DNA of 64,000 nt from Adiantum capillus-veneris (lineage: Eukaryota; Streptophyta; Polypodiopsida; Polypodiales; Pteridaceae), in the NCBI GenBank assembly GCA_014529385.2, contig CM043954.1, positions 98,910,747 through 98,974,746 of the forward strand, written 5' to 3'. This document shows, piece by piece, positions 23,231 to 36,902 of the stretch. The notes beneath the pieces were generated by a model. It saw only the letters and a list, made by a program, of their open reading frames with translations, was not told where the DNA came from and ran no database searches. A program made the position numbers and the translations under genes. How positions within the stretch are numbered: position 1 is the first letter of the stretch; the number at the start of each line of letters is the position of its first letter.

Positions 23231-23775
23231 CTAAGATAAAGTATGGACGATAGGATGGCGTGTCCTTGTGCGCATTGCAAGCATCACATCACCAATCAAT
23301 TTGTACCTGTATGCTCTACGCACAAAACCATACTTATTAGACTTCTGAATCTCCTTTCGAATGATTCCTGTTAGCAAAAACTCCTCTTCTTGAGCCAAAC
23401 TTTCCCGGCCATGATAAAGAGGTAAAGTGGTCCTCAACACAAATAGCTCCCCAATCATGCCTTGAGCTGCTTCATGTGCCTCTCCATTTAGAGCATGTTC
23501 AATGTGTCTGATGCTCCATGCTTCGAACTTTTTTAACAGGCCTTTAATTCTGAAGCACATTTCCTTCAATGAGGTGTTCTTGCTCTTCCACACACCCAGC
23601 ACTTGCTTCACCACTAACAAGGCATCACCTTTTATGCTCAACCTTCGAACCCCATGCTTCATCTTTTGAAAACAAAAAATTTGTGACCAACACATACGCA
23701 ATCAAGGTCTCTTTCCGATAGAGCAACTACAAGACCTGCGTTATCAATCTCATGGTCCAAAGACAATAGATAAAA
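23231..23775 (-). pseudogene. Gypsy (Tat-like) RNase H fragment
   Basis: The minus-strand frame contains LSIKGDALLVVKQVLGVWKS, RHIEHALNGEAHEAA, YHGRESLAQEEEFLLTG and YRYKLIGDVMLAMR. Its order parallels VVKGDALLVIKQRLGQWQVK, KHVRREQNQEADQLA, YAGRETLKEIEGFLSTG and HKFTLVGEDLMNYGRD of the gypsy element at 31.9-32.6 kb. It is the second, archaeal-like RNase H plus the start of the integrase zinc region. The reading continues to the right with NAGLVVALSERDL and an in-frame stop. No flanking integrase or LTR remains. Confidence 0.8.
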
Positions 23776-23779
23776 CTCT

Positions 23780-24785
23780 GCAAGTAGATTTTGCTCCAAC
23801 TTCATCCAAAGAAGATGATTTTCAAACGAACAACCATCGACTGAGTCCTCCCAACCAATACCTGATGTGGCATTTCAAGAAGTACAAATGGAGCAGATGT
23901 TAGACGCGTTCCTTGACATGGATCCCATCATTGAAAACATAGAAGACGACAACATTCAACGCAATAGCAATACTACGGACCTGTAGCACGAATAGTGTGT
24001 CATGTGTCGTGCCTTCTATAGTCGGTGCTCCTCAGTGCAATGTGCGTGACAATCTCACTCAAAACAGACTGAAAACAAAGGAACAATAGATAACAACGGA
24101 GCTCACAGAGACACAACATCAGACCTAAACATATGACTCGACTATCTCAAAGGACCAATACAGACTCTGGCGTGGTAGCACACTCAGCTCCAGCCCAGGA
24201 CCCACAGGTACAATGGGGTTGTCGAGGCTCAGATGTGCAGGGATGGTGAAAACGTGTTGTGTGTATAGAATCGCTACCTAGACGATGACACTGGAGCATA
24301 TATGAGGAAGAAGATCATCATAACCCGACAACAATTCTATATACAACCATAAAGAGCCACCAACGGCTCATAAATGTCAGCCATCTAAGTCTATCTCCAA
24401 ATTGAGTGGTGGTGACCTGGCCACGATGTCCACTAGACCACTGTCCGTATCCCTGCCACGTGTCACTCTCCAGCCCAGAGAGTCCGTCCAGTGTGAACCA
24501 GACCAGACCAACTGTACTAACTATGTGTCCTGTGAAAGTGACAGTGTAGCCCTGCTCTACAGGTTGCCCGCCACAAAACCACTCACCGTCTCGGTGAGAG
24601 AACCAGTGAAACTGCTAAAGACTAAACTACAATAATAAATGACTATTATACTGCCATAGTGAAAATACTATCAATCATCATCCAAGAGAAAGAGTAGTCG
24701 CTACAACTGCACCCGAAGGATCAGTCTCCGAAGGTGGAGCCATCAAATCAATGGTGGAACTTTGCTACTGGACTAGAGGCTGTTG
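23780..24785. other. Possible short coding remnant, otherwise nothing recognised
   Basis: On the plus strand, about 23821-23985, an acidic stretch reads FSNEQPSTESSQPIPDVAFQ, then EVQMEQMLDAFLDMDPIIEN, and stops. It is closed upstream by a stop and resembles no family I know. The rest, including a plus-strand frame at 24402-24635, shows no domain. Confidence 0.3.
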
Positions 24786-24789
24786 GGCT

Positions 24790-26690
24790 CTATTGTCCAT
24801 AACCTAGTCGCCTGTGAAAGGAGCCACCAATTGCTGCAGGGAAGAGGGTAACACCTGTCCGGGTAGTGTACTGAGGACGACGAGTGACACAGCCATGGCG
24901 GTGTGCACCAGCAACACCGTTGCAGCAAGGAACGCTATGCATATGGGATAATGGCGATGACAAAAACCCCTGTTTGCTGTAGTACTGAACTGGAGGCTGT
25001 GCGTAGAGTCCCATAAAGTGCTGAGAAGGACCTACAGTATGCAATGGTGTCCCGAATCTAGTCCATCCAAACCCCACGCCAACCTGAGCCTGAGCCTGAC
25101 CCTGAGCAGACCTATTCTTTGTAGAAGCATTTCCCAAATCCTTGTACTTGTGTTTTAAGGTCTTTAATGATGTCTGACTTTATTTTCAAAGCTTGTTGTA
25201 GAGAAAAAATTGTAGCATCCCAATCCGAGATGGCACTTTCGGCCACCTTCAGAGATTCCCGACAGACTGTCACTGGTGCGTGGCAGCTAACTGTTCCGCT
25301 CCAAGCTCTATGGTGGTGATAGCATTCCTGGAGTCTTGTAATACTTTCTCTGAAAGGTGTAACAAAGAAGTAGAGTCAGACACCCCTGAAGATGAAACTG
25401 GAGGACTCCCAAGTGGCACACGGGGCTCGCTATGAGTAGGTACTACTGGTGGAGTAGGAGCTGAGATGGTAGTTGCAGGTGGAGTCAGATCCGTATGGGT
25501 GAATATTGGGGAAGAAGGTAGAGGAATCTCCGAGGGAGAAGCCGCCGATTTGTCATGAAGTTCGGAAGTAGACACTGGCCTAGTACAGAGAGGGGTGGAA
25601 GACAGAGAGTGCCACCGAAGATGTGTCACCTTAGTCTGTTGGCTCTTGGATATTGGCAAGGAGAGTAGAGACTCTGTTGTATCTTTCTCCACCTTTGCTT
25701 TGATCTTCTTTTTCTTCTTGATTTGAGGATCAACATGAATGTTTAAGGATTTCCTTGTATCCTCGTCTACTTCTTCTGCTGTAACATGTATACTTATGAC
25801 CCACGTCAAGAGAGGGGCTGCGAAACATTTGAAGCTGAGCTGCACAGACCTCACCTGGGTCCGAAATCTTTTGGCCCTAGACTGTAACAATGAAAAAAGG
25901 ATCTGGTGAAATCTACAGGGTTGGGCGTGGAGTAAACAGTAAAGGCCGTCCCAATGGGATAATGTAGTGGGCAGTTCACATTTCCCTTTATCTTCTTTGG
26001 CATCTCTAGCTAGAAAGTAGTATCTAAAGATTGCTTGGAGCTATTTGTTTCTTTCATAATGCGGGTGATCCGCACTGAGCATTTCCTCACATGCCTGAAT
26101 GGTGGCCTCCTTAGAAAGCTCAGAGAAGGTTCGGGTAGCAGGCTTCACAGATGGAAAGGTGGTCATACCCATAGCATGGCCTAACCTATTAGTAGTGAGT
26201 TTATGGCCCTTGACCTTGGGAAAGTTCTTCAAAAGATCATGAATCATCTCAAAAGGAACAGTGGTCTCATAGCAGATCTTCGGTGAATGCTATGAGACCC
26301 ATAGTCTGTAGCTGGTCCTTCGAGAGGAGTTGGCTAAAAAGAGATGGTCGAGGCCGTTGTAGATAAACAGCCAAGGAGAATGGTGTTTGACTTTTAGATG
26401 TAGGCGGCCTACTGATCTCATGATGGATGATTTCCTGATTGCGTTTCTTTTTACTTGTTGTTTTCACATTTGTTTCTTTTGACGCGTCCGATTCAGAGAC
26501 AGCTTATGAATCTGACTCCGAAGTTGGGGACGCTTTGTAACTTTCATCGTTGGCATCACTTGAAGTGAAGTCATCCAGATCCTGGCCAGTAGTTTCTGAG
26601 TTTTCCTCCTCTTCAACAGAACTCGGCTGCTAAGGTGGTGGCTTCTTTACTACTTTTCTGGAGGGTTTGCTTCTACCCGCCATGATAATT
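24790..26690 (-). pseudogene. Unidentified decayed long ORF, probably retroelement-derived
   Basis: From a minus-strand ATG near 26683 (MAGRSKPSRKVVKKPP) a frame runs through an acidic Ser-rich stretch (SSVEEEENSETTGQDLDDF), a Lys-rich patch, LFSQLLSKDQLQTMGLIAFT, EMIHDLLKNFPKVKGHKLTT and ATIQACEEMLSADHPHY. Next come LARDAKEDKGK and, at 25890-25270, a 206-residue Ser/Pro/Thr-rich tail with a poly-Lys patch. Stops interrupt it near 26637, 26505 and 26041, and a frameshift lies near 26277. I cannot name the family. The organisation (basic-acidic N-terminus, helical core, Pro/Ser tail) is compatible with a retroelement gag or an extra ORF of a Tat-like element. The frame at 24790-25137 could be its C-terminal continuation. 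Confidence 0.45.
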
Positions 26691-26780
26691 GCAAAGATTT
26701 TGACACTAACTGATGTGCACACCCTACTGACTGACTGAAGTTGTTCCAATGCACAGCCATAAGAACATCAAACATTGAAC

Positions 26781-26890
26781 ATACTCAAAAGCTGATCCAC
26801 AATTGCATACATGTGATAAATCTTCAGTTACTGTATACTCAAAAGCTGATCCACAATTGCATACATGTGATAACTCTTCAATTACTGTAT
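26781..26890 (+). repeat. Tandem duplication, 2 x 54 bp
   Basis: ATACTCAAAAGCTGATCCAC followed by AATTGCATACATGTGATAA and a CTTCA(G/A)TTACTGT block is repeated head to tail (26781-26834, 26835-26888) with few differences. Confidence 0.9.
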
Positions 26891-27059
26891 ATTGCTTTGT
26901 TGAAGGAGCGGAAGCGAAGAAGCCGAACTGTTGAAAGAAGTCAAAGAGGCAAGTGGTCGAATTGGGAAGAGCGGCGAGAGATGTACGTGATTAGGATTAC
27001 TTTGGAGGGAAGGCTCACGAATAAAGCCGCTAAAATAAAGGGTAGAGGTCGAGTTTGTG

Positions 27060-27560
27060 TTTGACGAACCGGCTGGCTGAGTTTGTCAAGGGGAGGGATA
27101 GGGAAAATTGGTGAGGGGGACCAGTTGGGTAGGAGAGAAAAGGGCGAGTTTGGAGGAGGAGGGACGAATAAGTAGAGAGGAGGGAGGCGAATTGGGAGAA
27201 AGGGGAGGGGACGAATTGGGAGAGGTGAGGGGACGAATTGGGGAAGAGGACGAGTCGGGAGAGGGGGACAAATTGGGAGAGGGCAAATTGGTGAGGGGGT
27301 GAGGGGCGAGTTGGATTGGGAGGGAGACGAATTTGGAGAGGGCGAATTGGTGAGGGAGATGAATTGGGACTGGGAGGGGGGACGAATATGGAGAGGGCGG
27401 ACGAATTGGGGAATAGGAGAAAAGGGTGAATTGGGAGATGGGGCGGATTGGGGAAGAGGGGAAAAAGCAAAATGGAAAGGGACAAATTGGAAGAGAGGGG
27501 GCGATATGGGAGAGAGGGGGAGGGGGCTAGTTGGGAGAAAGAGAGGGGCCTCTGTGTGAA
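27060..27560 (+). repeat. Purine-rich minisatellite, GGGGACGAATTGGGAGAG type
   Basis: Degenerate units containing GACGAATTGGGAGAG or GGCGAATTGGTGAGGG are repeated at roughly 18-25 base spacing for 500 bases. The plus strand is almost all A and G. Long Pro/Ser/Phe and Gly/Glu frames over it are translations of the repeat. Confidence 0.85.
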
Positions 27561-29383
<1,823 letters not shown>

Positions 29384-29389
29384 TCACTT

Positions 29390-30842
29390 CCCTGCTACCG
29401 GAACCTCCACTTAATAGGCACCAGGGAGGCATTAGCGAGGTCACTAATGCTCTCCCCCTAAAGCCTTCCAAAATGGGGCCACCAAGGCCGTGGGAACGAC
29501 CCCCTCATTGGGCGCTTGCCACATCATTACTGTGTTGACTGCCAACTAGCGAGAACCACCGGCCACTCCTCAGTGGGTGCGTGCACCACTGGCGCCGCCC
29601 CAGGCTCTACAAAACCGCCTCGCGCAGCGCCCTACAGGGCCGCTTGCAGCGCTTGCCCAACGCACAACAGGGCCGCCATCTACACGGGGTGAGGGAGCTC
29701 CCCTCTCTCTCCCCCTTTGTGTCCTAATGGGGTCTCATGGCCCAGGCTATAAGGTGCACCCCCTTGAGGGGTTGCTGCGCATATGGGACCATGATGCCCG
29801 CCACGTGGCACCCTATTGGAGTTCGCCCTTTCAAGGCTTCCAAGTTCCTTAAAAAAACCCCATTTTAACCTAAAAAAACCTTTTTTTGCTTGCATTGAAT
29901 GCTCTGCCATATTCTGCCCATTGGCTTATGCACCGGCCGTGGAACGTGACCGGAACCCTGCATTCCAATCTTCAAGCTCACATACTGACCCCACAAGGCG
30001 ACTCTAACCCGACCTCGATCAGTGCACCCCAAACCGGGAAAAAGCATCTTACTCCTCACGTTTGCCACAAACTTCTAACTTCGGCCAAGCATATCTCCGT
30101 GCTCGGACTCTGATCCATGTGTTGTCACTTCCTGCTATCATATACACTGCATACTATGCACCAAACACTTGGCACGCTCATGAAAATGCCAGATGGCACC
30201 TCTCCCAATGCGGTCGACTTGGTCCATAACTGGCCCGCGGAAAAATTTCTGATGGCCATAAGTTTCTACCCAGAGCTCGGATTTGCAATCCGAGAAAACA
30301 AGCACACTCCATAATTCAAGCTTTACGTATCTATCCACTGACACCTGACTGGGCCACCTATCCCCAACTGCCCTGTCTGTCGGGGATCTGCTAAACCTTC
30401 TAACTTTGAACTGCATTATCTTGAGCACCGGGGCTCCGTTTGACGAGCCGTCTGGACCGGCTTCTAGAGCACATTGAACACTACATTCCAGATCATTGAC
30501 TTGGCATTTTGTACATCTTCATCAGCCATCCCAATTGAGCCAAGTTGGAGCTGTTTTAGCCTAAAAAGTTGCATGGAGCATACACTTCCGCTATCCTTTG
30601 GCTGCCCAGGGCTTTGGTACATGTCCTAACCTTCTACACTACACTTTCCTGTTGCCTCTGCCTGGCATAGACCATTTCCTAGCTTAGACCAACTTTGGCT
30701 GCACCATCATTGCCCAGCCCCCTTGTCGAACATTTATGTTTGACCAAAAGCATATGTACAAAACTTTAAAACTGGCACACCAAACTGACAATTAAAAGCA
30801 CTCGCAAAACCATAACTGTACAAGCTATGTACAAAAGCTTCA
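29390..30842. other. Non-coding, possible 3' LTR of the neighbouring gypsy element
   Basis: No coding frame with a family motif. For the minus-strand gypsy element to the right this is where a 3' LTR should lie. A polypurine-like GAGAGAAAGGAGA (minus strand, 30843-30856) is followed by TGAAGCTTTTGTACATAGC, an acceptable LTR start at 30842. The far end and a second LTR copy were not found. Confidence 0.35.
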
Positions 30843-30867
30843 TCTCCTTTCTCTCGCACACTGCATG

Positions 30868-32660
30868 CTTTAGGTGGGTTGCCCACCCCCTTGACTACAA
30901 TTTGCTACACCTTGGGCACTATAATCCCTCTCAAAGTATAATTTGAGCCGCACACCATTTACCCTGTTCCTAAGAAGTTTGCCATTTGCTCTTACCAGGT
31001 GATAGGTTCCATTTGAAAAGGCCTTTTGCATTTTATATGGACCTGTCCACTTCTTTTTGAACATTTTCTGGAATGTGAAATCCAGGTAGCTTTTGTACTT
31101 CATGACCAGGTCTCCTTCTTCTATCTTCTTGTCTGGCAGGTTCTGATTGCACTTGGCAACCTGCTTCTCTCTCTGCTTCACATAGTAGTCTGTCGCTACC
31201 TCTATGTCCATCTGCAAAGCCTCTTAACTGGCTATCCGATCCTGGAGAACCTCTTGTTGAGTGGCACTGACACGCCACATACCCTTCAAAGCACCTAGTT
31301 GTGCATGCACCGGCAACACAACCTCCTTACCATAGAATAGCTCGAATGGAGTGAAATTTGTAGCTACTTTATAGGACGTTTTATATTCCCTCATACACTT
31401 CTCTAGATTTGTTTCCCACTCAGCTTCCTGTTTGTACACGTACTTTGTTAACATCTTGACGATTTGCCCATTAGCACTTTCGACTAGACCATTGCATTAG
31501 GGGTGATATGGCGAGGAAAACCGATGCTGAATCTTTAACTTTTCCACTAATGCACTCATGAGCTTGCTTCTAAACCCCTGATCCCTATCAGAAACTAACA
31601 CCCATGGAACACCAAAACGGCAACAGATGTTATCGAACACAAACTGAGCCACCACATTAGCATTTACCTCCTTCACAGCTTTGGCCTCGACCCATCTTGT
31701 AAGGTAGTCAATGGCTACCACCACGTACTTCTTACCGCTAGCAGACTTTGGGAGAGGGCCTATGCATCTAGACCCCACTTCTCGAAAGCACTTTCTGCGA
31801 TGATGTCAACTTGTGACTCCACTATCAGTCGTCTTTCACCTATAGTCTGACACTCATGGCACATCATCCCTCACAATGGAAGGCCACCAAAAGCCTGCTC
31901 TAAGCACTTGAAATAGAACTTGGTCCTTACCCTGATATCCGCTTTCTTCATGGCATTGCTCTAGCACCATTCCTATCTCTTCTTTGTACAACACCCTTCT
32001 AAGAACTCCGTCACGCCCATAGTTCATGAGATCCTCACCTACTAGTGTGAATTTGTGGGCCTTTTGCACCACTCTTCTCTTCTACAGCTTGGACATATCC
32101 TCTGAACATTTCCCTGTACTCAAAAACCCTTCAATCTCCTTTAGAGTTTCCCTGCCTGCATAAGTGGCTGGGGCCACATATAGACCTGCAACATGCGCCT
32201 GCACTTTGCTACTTGCTAACTGATCTGCCTCTTGGTTCTGCTCTCTTCTCACATGCTTGAATTGAACTTCTTCAAAAGACTTTAGCATCTTCTTGATGGA
32301 AAAGAACCAATGCTTCAAAGAATCTTGCTTTACCTGCCATTGGCCTAACCGTTGCTTAATGACTAGCAACGCATCTCCCTTCACCACCAATCTCAAAATG
32401 CCAAACTCTATGCATTGCTTTGAACCCAGATGCAGAGTGAGATACTCTGCCTCGTTATTGGTGTGGACATCCTCTAGATCATATGCCTTTGAAAATATAG
32501 CTTTGTCGTGGGGATCGTGTATCACCACAACTCCTCCTGCCTTCTGTACAACCCTTCGATACGCTCCATTGAACCACATTGTAAAAGCATTCTCCAAATC
32601 AGGCTCCTCCTTAGCTTCATCTCGCACCACCCTTGGATAGGCCGGCAAGTAGCTCCAACA
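30868..32660 (-). pseudogene. Ty3/gypsy pol fragment (RNase H-integrase), Tat-like, decayed
   Basis: Minus-strand order: RNase H (32648-32082; FNGAYRRVVQKAGGVVV, NNEAEYLTLHLG, VVKGDALLVIKQ), integrase zinc region (32072-31854; CHEESGYQGKD), integrase core (ending at 31497; VVVAIDYLTRWVEAKAV, LVSDRDQGFRS, then LVESANGQIV) and a C-terminal part ending at 30870 (KKKWTGPYKMQKAF). All main pieces share one frame. It is broken by stops near 32082, 31854, 31497 and 31224, and by two compensating frameshifts near 31860 and 31768. Between those two the other frame reads CHECQTIGERRLIVESQVD and KWGLD, so the first catalytic Asp is present but out of frame. The RNase H first Asp appears as Asn (FNGAY). 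The 5' part of pol is absent and the plus-strand CACTA fragment starts where it ends. Confidence 0.9.
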
Positions 32661-33256
32661 CCCACTTCATAATCCAACACCTACTTTGGCTACATCCAAG
32701 ACATCTTGAAGATCAGCTCTAGAAAGTTTGATATTTTTATCTTTGATGTCAAGTGGTTCAAAGTTATTACCAGCGGCCCTAATGCAACTGTGCGCAAAGA
32801 CAAGAGTGGATTGATTCAAGTGAACTCTAGGCGGGTGTGGAAAGATGCACGGGATACATTCGTACTTCCGGAGCATTGTGAACAAGTTGTGTTCACACTA
32901 GATCCACTATGGAGAGAAAATGATAAAAATGATTTGTTTAAACTGCACTGGCTCTATGTTGTTCAAGTTGCTCCACGGAGTAAGCAAGTGTGTGAAGGAT
33001 GGGACGTTGAGGTCGAAGAGGTGATTCATGAACAAAGTGTAGGGCCGACGGATGATATATGTTTGGATTTTGAGCTAGAGGTCAGCGGTGAGCATATGCC
33101 TGAACCTAGAGATGAAGTGTCAAATACTGAAGCTGATGCAGAGAGCGACGAAGAAGTAGGGTTTGATGACAAAGATGCAGAAGTACAAATTGAAATAGAC
33201 ATCTTTGGTGCATCAGATCTCATAGAAGATGAGAGATTAACTAATGATTTTTGATA
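32660..33256 (+). pseudogene. CACTA transposon TNP2-type fragment (DUF4216)
   Basis: The open frame runs from before the first ATG: NTYFGYIQDILKISSRKFDI, then FDVKWFK, GLIQVNSRRVWKD, FVLPEHCEQVVFTLDP and WLYVVQVAPR. This is the DUF4216 pattern (an FGY/YYGVLEDI-like start, F-CDW, G...VN, QVFYV, W-VV..PR) found at the C-terminus of plant CACTA TNP2 transposase polyproteins. An acidic tail (DAESDEEVGFDDKDAEVQIE) follows and the frame stops at 33252-33254. The catalytic transposase part upstream is absent. It is joined back to back with the minus-strand gypsy fragment, so one has inserted into or deleted the other. Confidence 0.82.
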
Positions 33257-33409
33257 GGAACTCTTTTGTAAAACTCTTTTTATTAGTCTAGAATACACTC
33301 TAGATTCATTCATTTGTGTTGGCAATTCATTTATTTGTTATTTGTATTGATTAAGTGTTTCTTTTGTAAACTAATATATTTTGTGGGTGTTATTTGTGTA
33401 TATGTAGCC

Positions 33410-33745
33410 ATGGCCAATGGCAATGAGCCATACTCTCTTAGTTTTAGTTTTCCTGTCACTCCGGCCGGCATGTCACACGAGCAGATGGGTCTCTTTTTGA
33501 CATAATTCACATTAGAGCAGATCACGATGGCACAGAACCTTTGGGCAACAGGTTCCTCTAGACCTACTACGACCGACCCTACGCCTAGGACTTATGAGGT
33601 CCATACACCGACCGGCCCTACACCTCAGTGGAGTGTGGACCCTACGCCTACGACTAGTGTGCCCCCTACACCAATGGGGGGTTCGTCCTCGAGAGGTTGT
33701 CTTGAATGGGTTGTCTTGAATGACTTAGTTTCAAGCCTTGAATGA
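33410..33745 (+). pseudogene. Possible second CACTA ORF start, interrupted
   Basis: From ATG at 33410 a frame reads MANGNEPYSLSFSFPVTPAG, meets a stop at 33503, then continues in frame with EQITMAQNLWATGSSRPTTT and a Thr/Pro-rich repeat (TPTGPTPQWSVDPTPTT) to 33745. The spacing after the DUF4216 frame suits the second gene of a CACTA element, but I recognise no domain. A 22-base tandem duplication (ATGACTTAGTTTCAAGCCTT) lies at its end. Confidence 0.4.
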
Positions 33746-34141
33746 CTTAGTTTCAAGCCTTGCTTCTTTAATACAAGACAAAATTCTTCTTATTTGCCTC
33801 AGCTTTGCAAGGGCTTCCATGCCACCACATGCCTTACATGCCAGCAGAAGAAACCTCACAGATATCTTATGTGAGATCAGCATTGCAATCCATAACCCTC
33901 ACAACTCTTTGCAAGTTCATTAATCCCATTCCAAAACTCAAAGAAAATATTATTTTTGAAAAACAAAAAATGATGGACCCTCTTTGCTATGCCCTCTGGC
34001 TTCTTCTAAAGGCTTTGCAACCCTTGCCAAGCATGAAGCCCCATTGTGGGAACCCCCTTGTTCCATTAAAAAATTGTCCAAATAGGACACCCATCATGAG
34101 ACAAGAACTTAAAACCAGGAATGCCCATGCGTATGAAAATT
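33746..34141. other. No gene recognised
   Basis: A plus-strand frame at 33805-34158 has no motif I know and overlaps the decayed copia element. It is probably 3' flank of the CACTA fragment. Confidence 0.4.
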
Positions 34142-36420
34142 TTATAGGAGCCCTTTAACAACATGCCTAAGGGCCATGCTCCCACTTGATCCTACCCTTG
34201 TCATGACACGTAACCATGGATTCTCATCAATACTTAAGTTAGGTGACCCTTGTTGTCCAGTTAAAACCAGTGATTGCACATCTACATTTTTTACAGTCAC
34301 ATTCTCCTTTATATCAGCCCCAAAAGCATCAAAGTTGTAACATTTATACCCTTTTTGTTTAAGACGATAACCAATAAATACACATTTTTTAGTTTTTGGA
34401 TCTAACTTTGTTTGCAACTCATCCCCAACACATTCACATAAACAATATATCCAAATATCCCAAAATCAAGTTTTCTCTTAGTAAACTTCTCCCCATGTGT
34501 ACAGCAACAGTGGGTTGATAAAACCAGAGAAGTTGTCTCAACCTAATAACAATGAGGCATGTCCTTCTCACTCATCATTGCCCTTGCAACATTTGCAATG
34601 TGCCTATTCTTTCGGGATTCTTCCTCTCAGCAACATCGTTTTGTTGTGGAGTATATCTACGTAAATATTTCCTTTGAATCCCATGCTTTCTCAAGAAAAT
34701 GATAAAATTATTGGAGAAAGAGTCACCTTCTCCATCTGACCTCAGACATTGTACATATTTTCCAGTCTGTTTTTCGGTAATAATCTTGAAATTCTAAAAG
34801 TGAGTAAACACCTTTATGAAGTACACCCATACCTTCCTTGTATGAACATCAATGAAGCTAACCAAAAACTTGCATCCACCCCTAGATGCACTCTCTGCAT
34901 GTTCTCATACATCAGTGTTCTCATACATCACAATACACTATCTCCAACATTTCTACTTACAAGCTTGTCATGAGGAAATGACACTTTTTCTTACTATCCA
35001 AACTACCAATCCTTACAAACCTTATGCTTTTTAGCCATTTTAAACATTGGCAAACCTATCACAAGCTCTTTACTTTGCATACTCTTCAGCCTTTGCACAT
35101 TTGCATGTCCAATATGCTTATATCAAATGTCAAAATCCGCAAAAAATCTTGACACTTGTGCAAGCATGGCAACTTTCATCTCTAGAATGTCTACATCAAG
35201 TGTGAACATTGTACCCACCTTTTTGCCTTGTGCAATGAGCCTTCCCTTCTTCTTGTATTCCTCTACAAAGAGGCATCAAAATTGAACTTGACCTATGAAA
35301 CTGCCCCAACGTTTTCCCAATAAACACCAAGTTCTATGTAATGTTTGGCACATGTAGTACATCAGCCAAATAATCTACTTTGCTATCCATCAATGACAAT
35401 GGCGCATTCATTGTATGCACAATAGGATGTGATGTATCATCCCTAGTCTCAACATAACCAAGACTATCTAAGTTTTGCGTGTCTAAAAACTATTTACCAT
35501 GGTTGCTCATGTGATTCGATGCACCCACATACACATACCATACACTATCACCACATTTAGATACATTTGTAGACATAATGTTCAACATATATTGCATAGA
35601 AAACAATCTCTTTGACTCATTCACACCTCTACTAGTGCCTACAAAGTTGTTTTGTTGCCTTTTTTATGGACAATCACGCTCGAAAGTGATCTTTATTAAC
35701 ATCCCCTGTCATTATTCTACACATTATTTTTTCAAAAGTTTCCATGAGCTCTTTGACGCCCCCTACCCCTCAGAATCCTCCTCTACCACTTATATCTTGT
35801 GTTTGATTTTCAAACATACAGTAATTATCCTTTGGCATCCACCAAATCTTCTACCTCTATTGTTGTTGTAGAGGACTTACTCAAAATTACCTACTCTTTG
35901 TGAAGATCAATTTTCACTAAGGTTCTTCTTTTCCACACCTAGCAATGACACAAGAACTATAAAACTCAGACGTTTTCTCGAGTATGAATACAGGTCTTGA
36001 ATTGCTTCTAAGTTGGCCCTGAACCACTCAAGCATGCTTCGACCTTGTCATCATTGTCGACCATAGAACCTATCAATGAATTGGATTCACATATGTCCTT
36101 TATCTTCAAAACATAATCATTCACTAGCATGCATATCTTCTTCATGATGTTGAGCTTTATCTTCAGTTGTAGCTTTCTTACCTTATTGTTGTTCACATCT
36201 AGTGAGACCAAAGTTTCCCATGCCTCCATAGGAGAATTGGCGTCCTATACAAGGCAAATCGTAGAGTTGTTCACATTGATACAGAACCAACACATGAATT
36301 TCTATGCTCCCTAGTTCCAATTTTTGAATGCTTTCACCTGTTGAGGGATAGGATTCTCCTTAGGCAACAGTGATACGTCTTCATGCTCGCCTTCATCATA
36401 CTCCAATAACCTTTATCCAT
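34142..36420 (-). pseudogene. Ty1/copia gag and integrase, heavily decayed
   Basis: On the minus strand the right end encodes a UBN2-type gag (AWETLVSLDVNNNKVRKLQL, then DYVLKIKDICESNSLIG and DNDDKVEACLSGSGPT; 36008-36240). Further left come protease or GAG-pre-integrase words (GASNHMSNHGK, SKVDYLADVLHVPNIT; about 35350-35520), an integrase core end (LRSDGEGDSF, RYTPQQNDVAERKN; about 34630-34760) and the copia integrase tail (KLDPKTKKCVFIGYRLKQKG; about 34340-34415). Many stops and frameshifts interrupt it. Reverse transcriptase and RNase H are absent to the left, and no 3' LTR was found, so the left half has been lost. Confidence 0.88.
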
Positions 36421-36885
36421 TCGGAAATTGGCCATCCTGAACTTTCAAGCATGGAAGTTTTTCTTCTCTAGCTTCTTAGACAAGTTTGTAGAAAATCAAA
36501 AATCCGCACAAAACTTGTAGCAAATTAAAAATACCTTGTATTTTTACAACCTCTAACCACAGTATGCATACGTATACCCAATACAAAAGCTATGAAAACT
36601 ACAACACCAATTGAGCCTCCTGCTACACAAAAATGGGAGATTACGCAATTGCACTCTAACTCCTGAAGGGAGGTCAAAACACACCTAAAATTGAAATCTA
36701 GTTGTGGAAGGGTAGCCCAAAGGACTGTGCAAAATTGCAAACCATATAAATTGGCAAATTCAGAGATCGTTGCCGATGCTTGAGTGAGTGTAGTATCGAC
36801 ACACAAGGGAGGAGAGTGGGAAAATTCTTACCCTCAACCGCTTCTTTTGCTACCCCTACTTACTACTCATAGGCCCTTAGTCATA

Positions 36886-36902
36886 GCCAAGCTATGATAC
36901 CA
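36886..36902 (-). other. Primer-binding site of the copia element
   Basis: The minus strand reads TGGTATCATAGCTTGG just after a TTTTTACA. Plant copia elements normally use an initiator-Met tRNA site TGGTATCAGAGC, and this one differs by a single base. Confidence 0.8.

Noticed and set aside
31497-31778. Loss of the first integrase catalytic Asp in the Tat-like element
   Set aside because: The neighbouring frame still encodes KWGLD at the right place. The apparent substitution is due to frameshifts.
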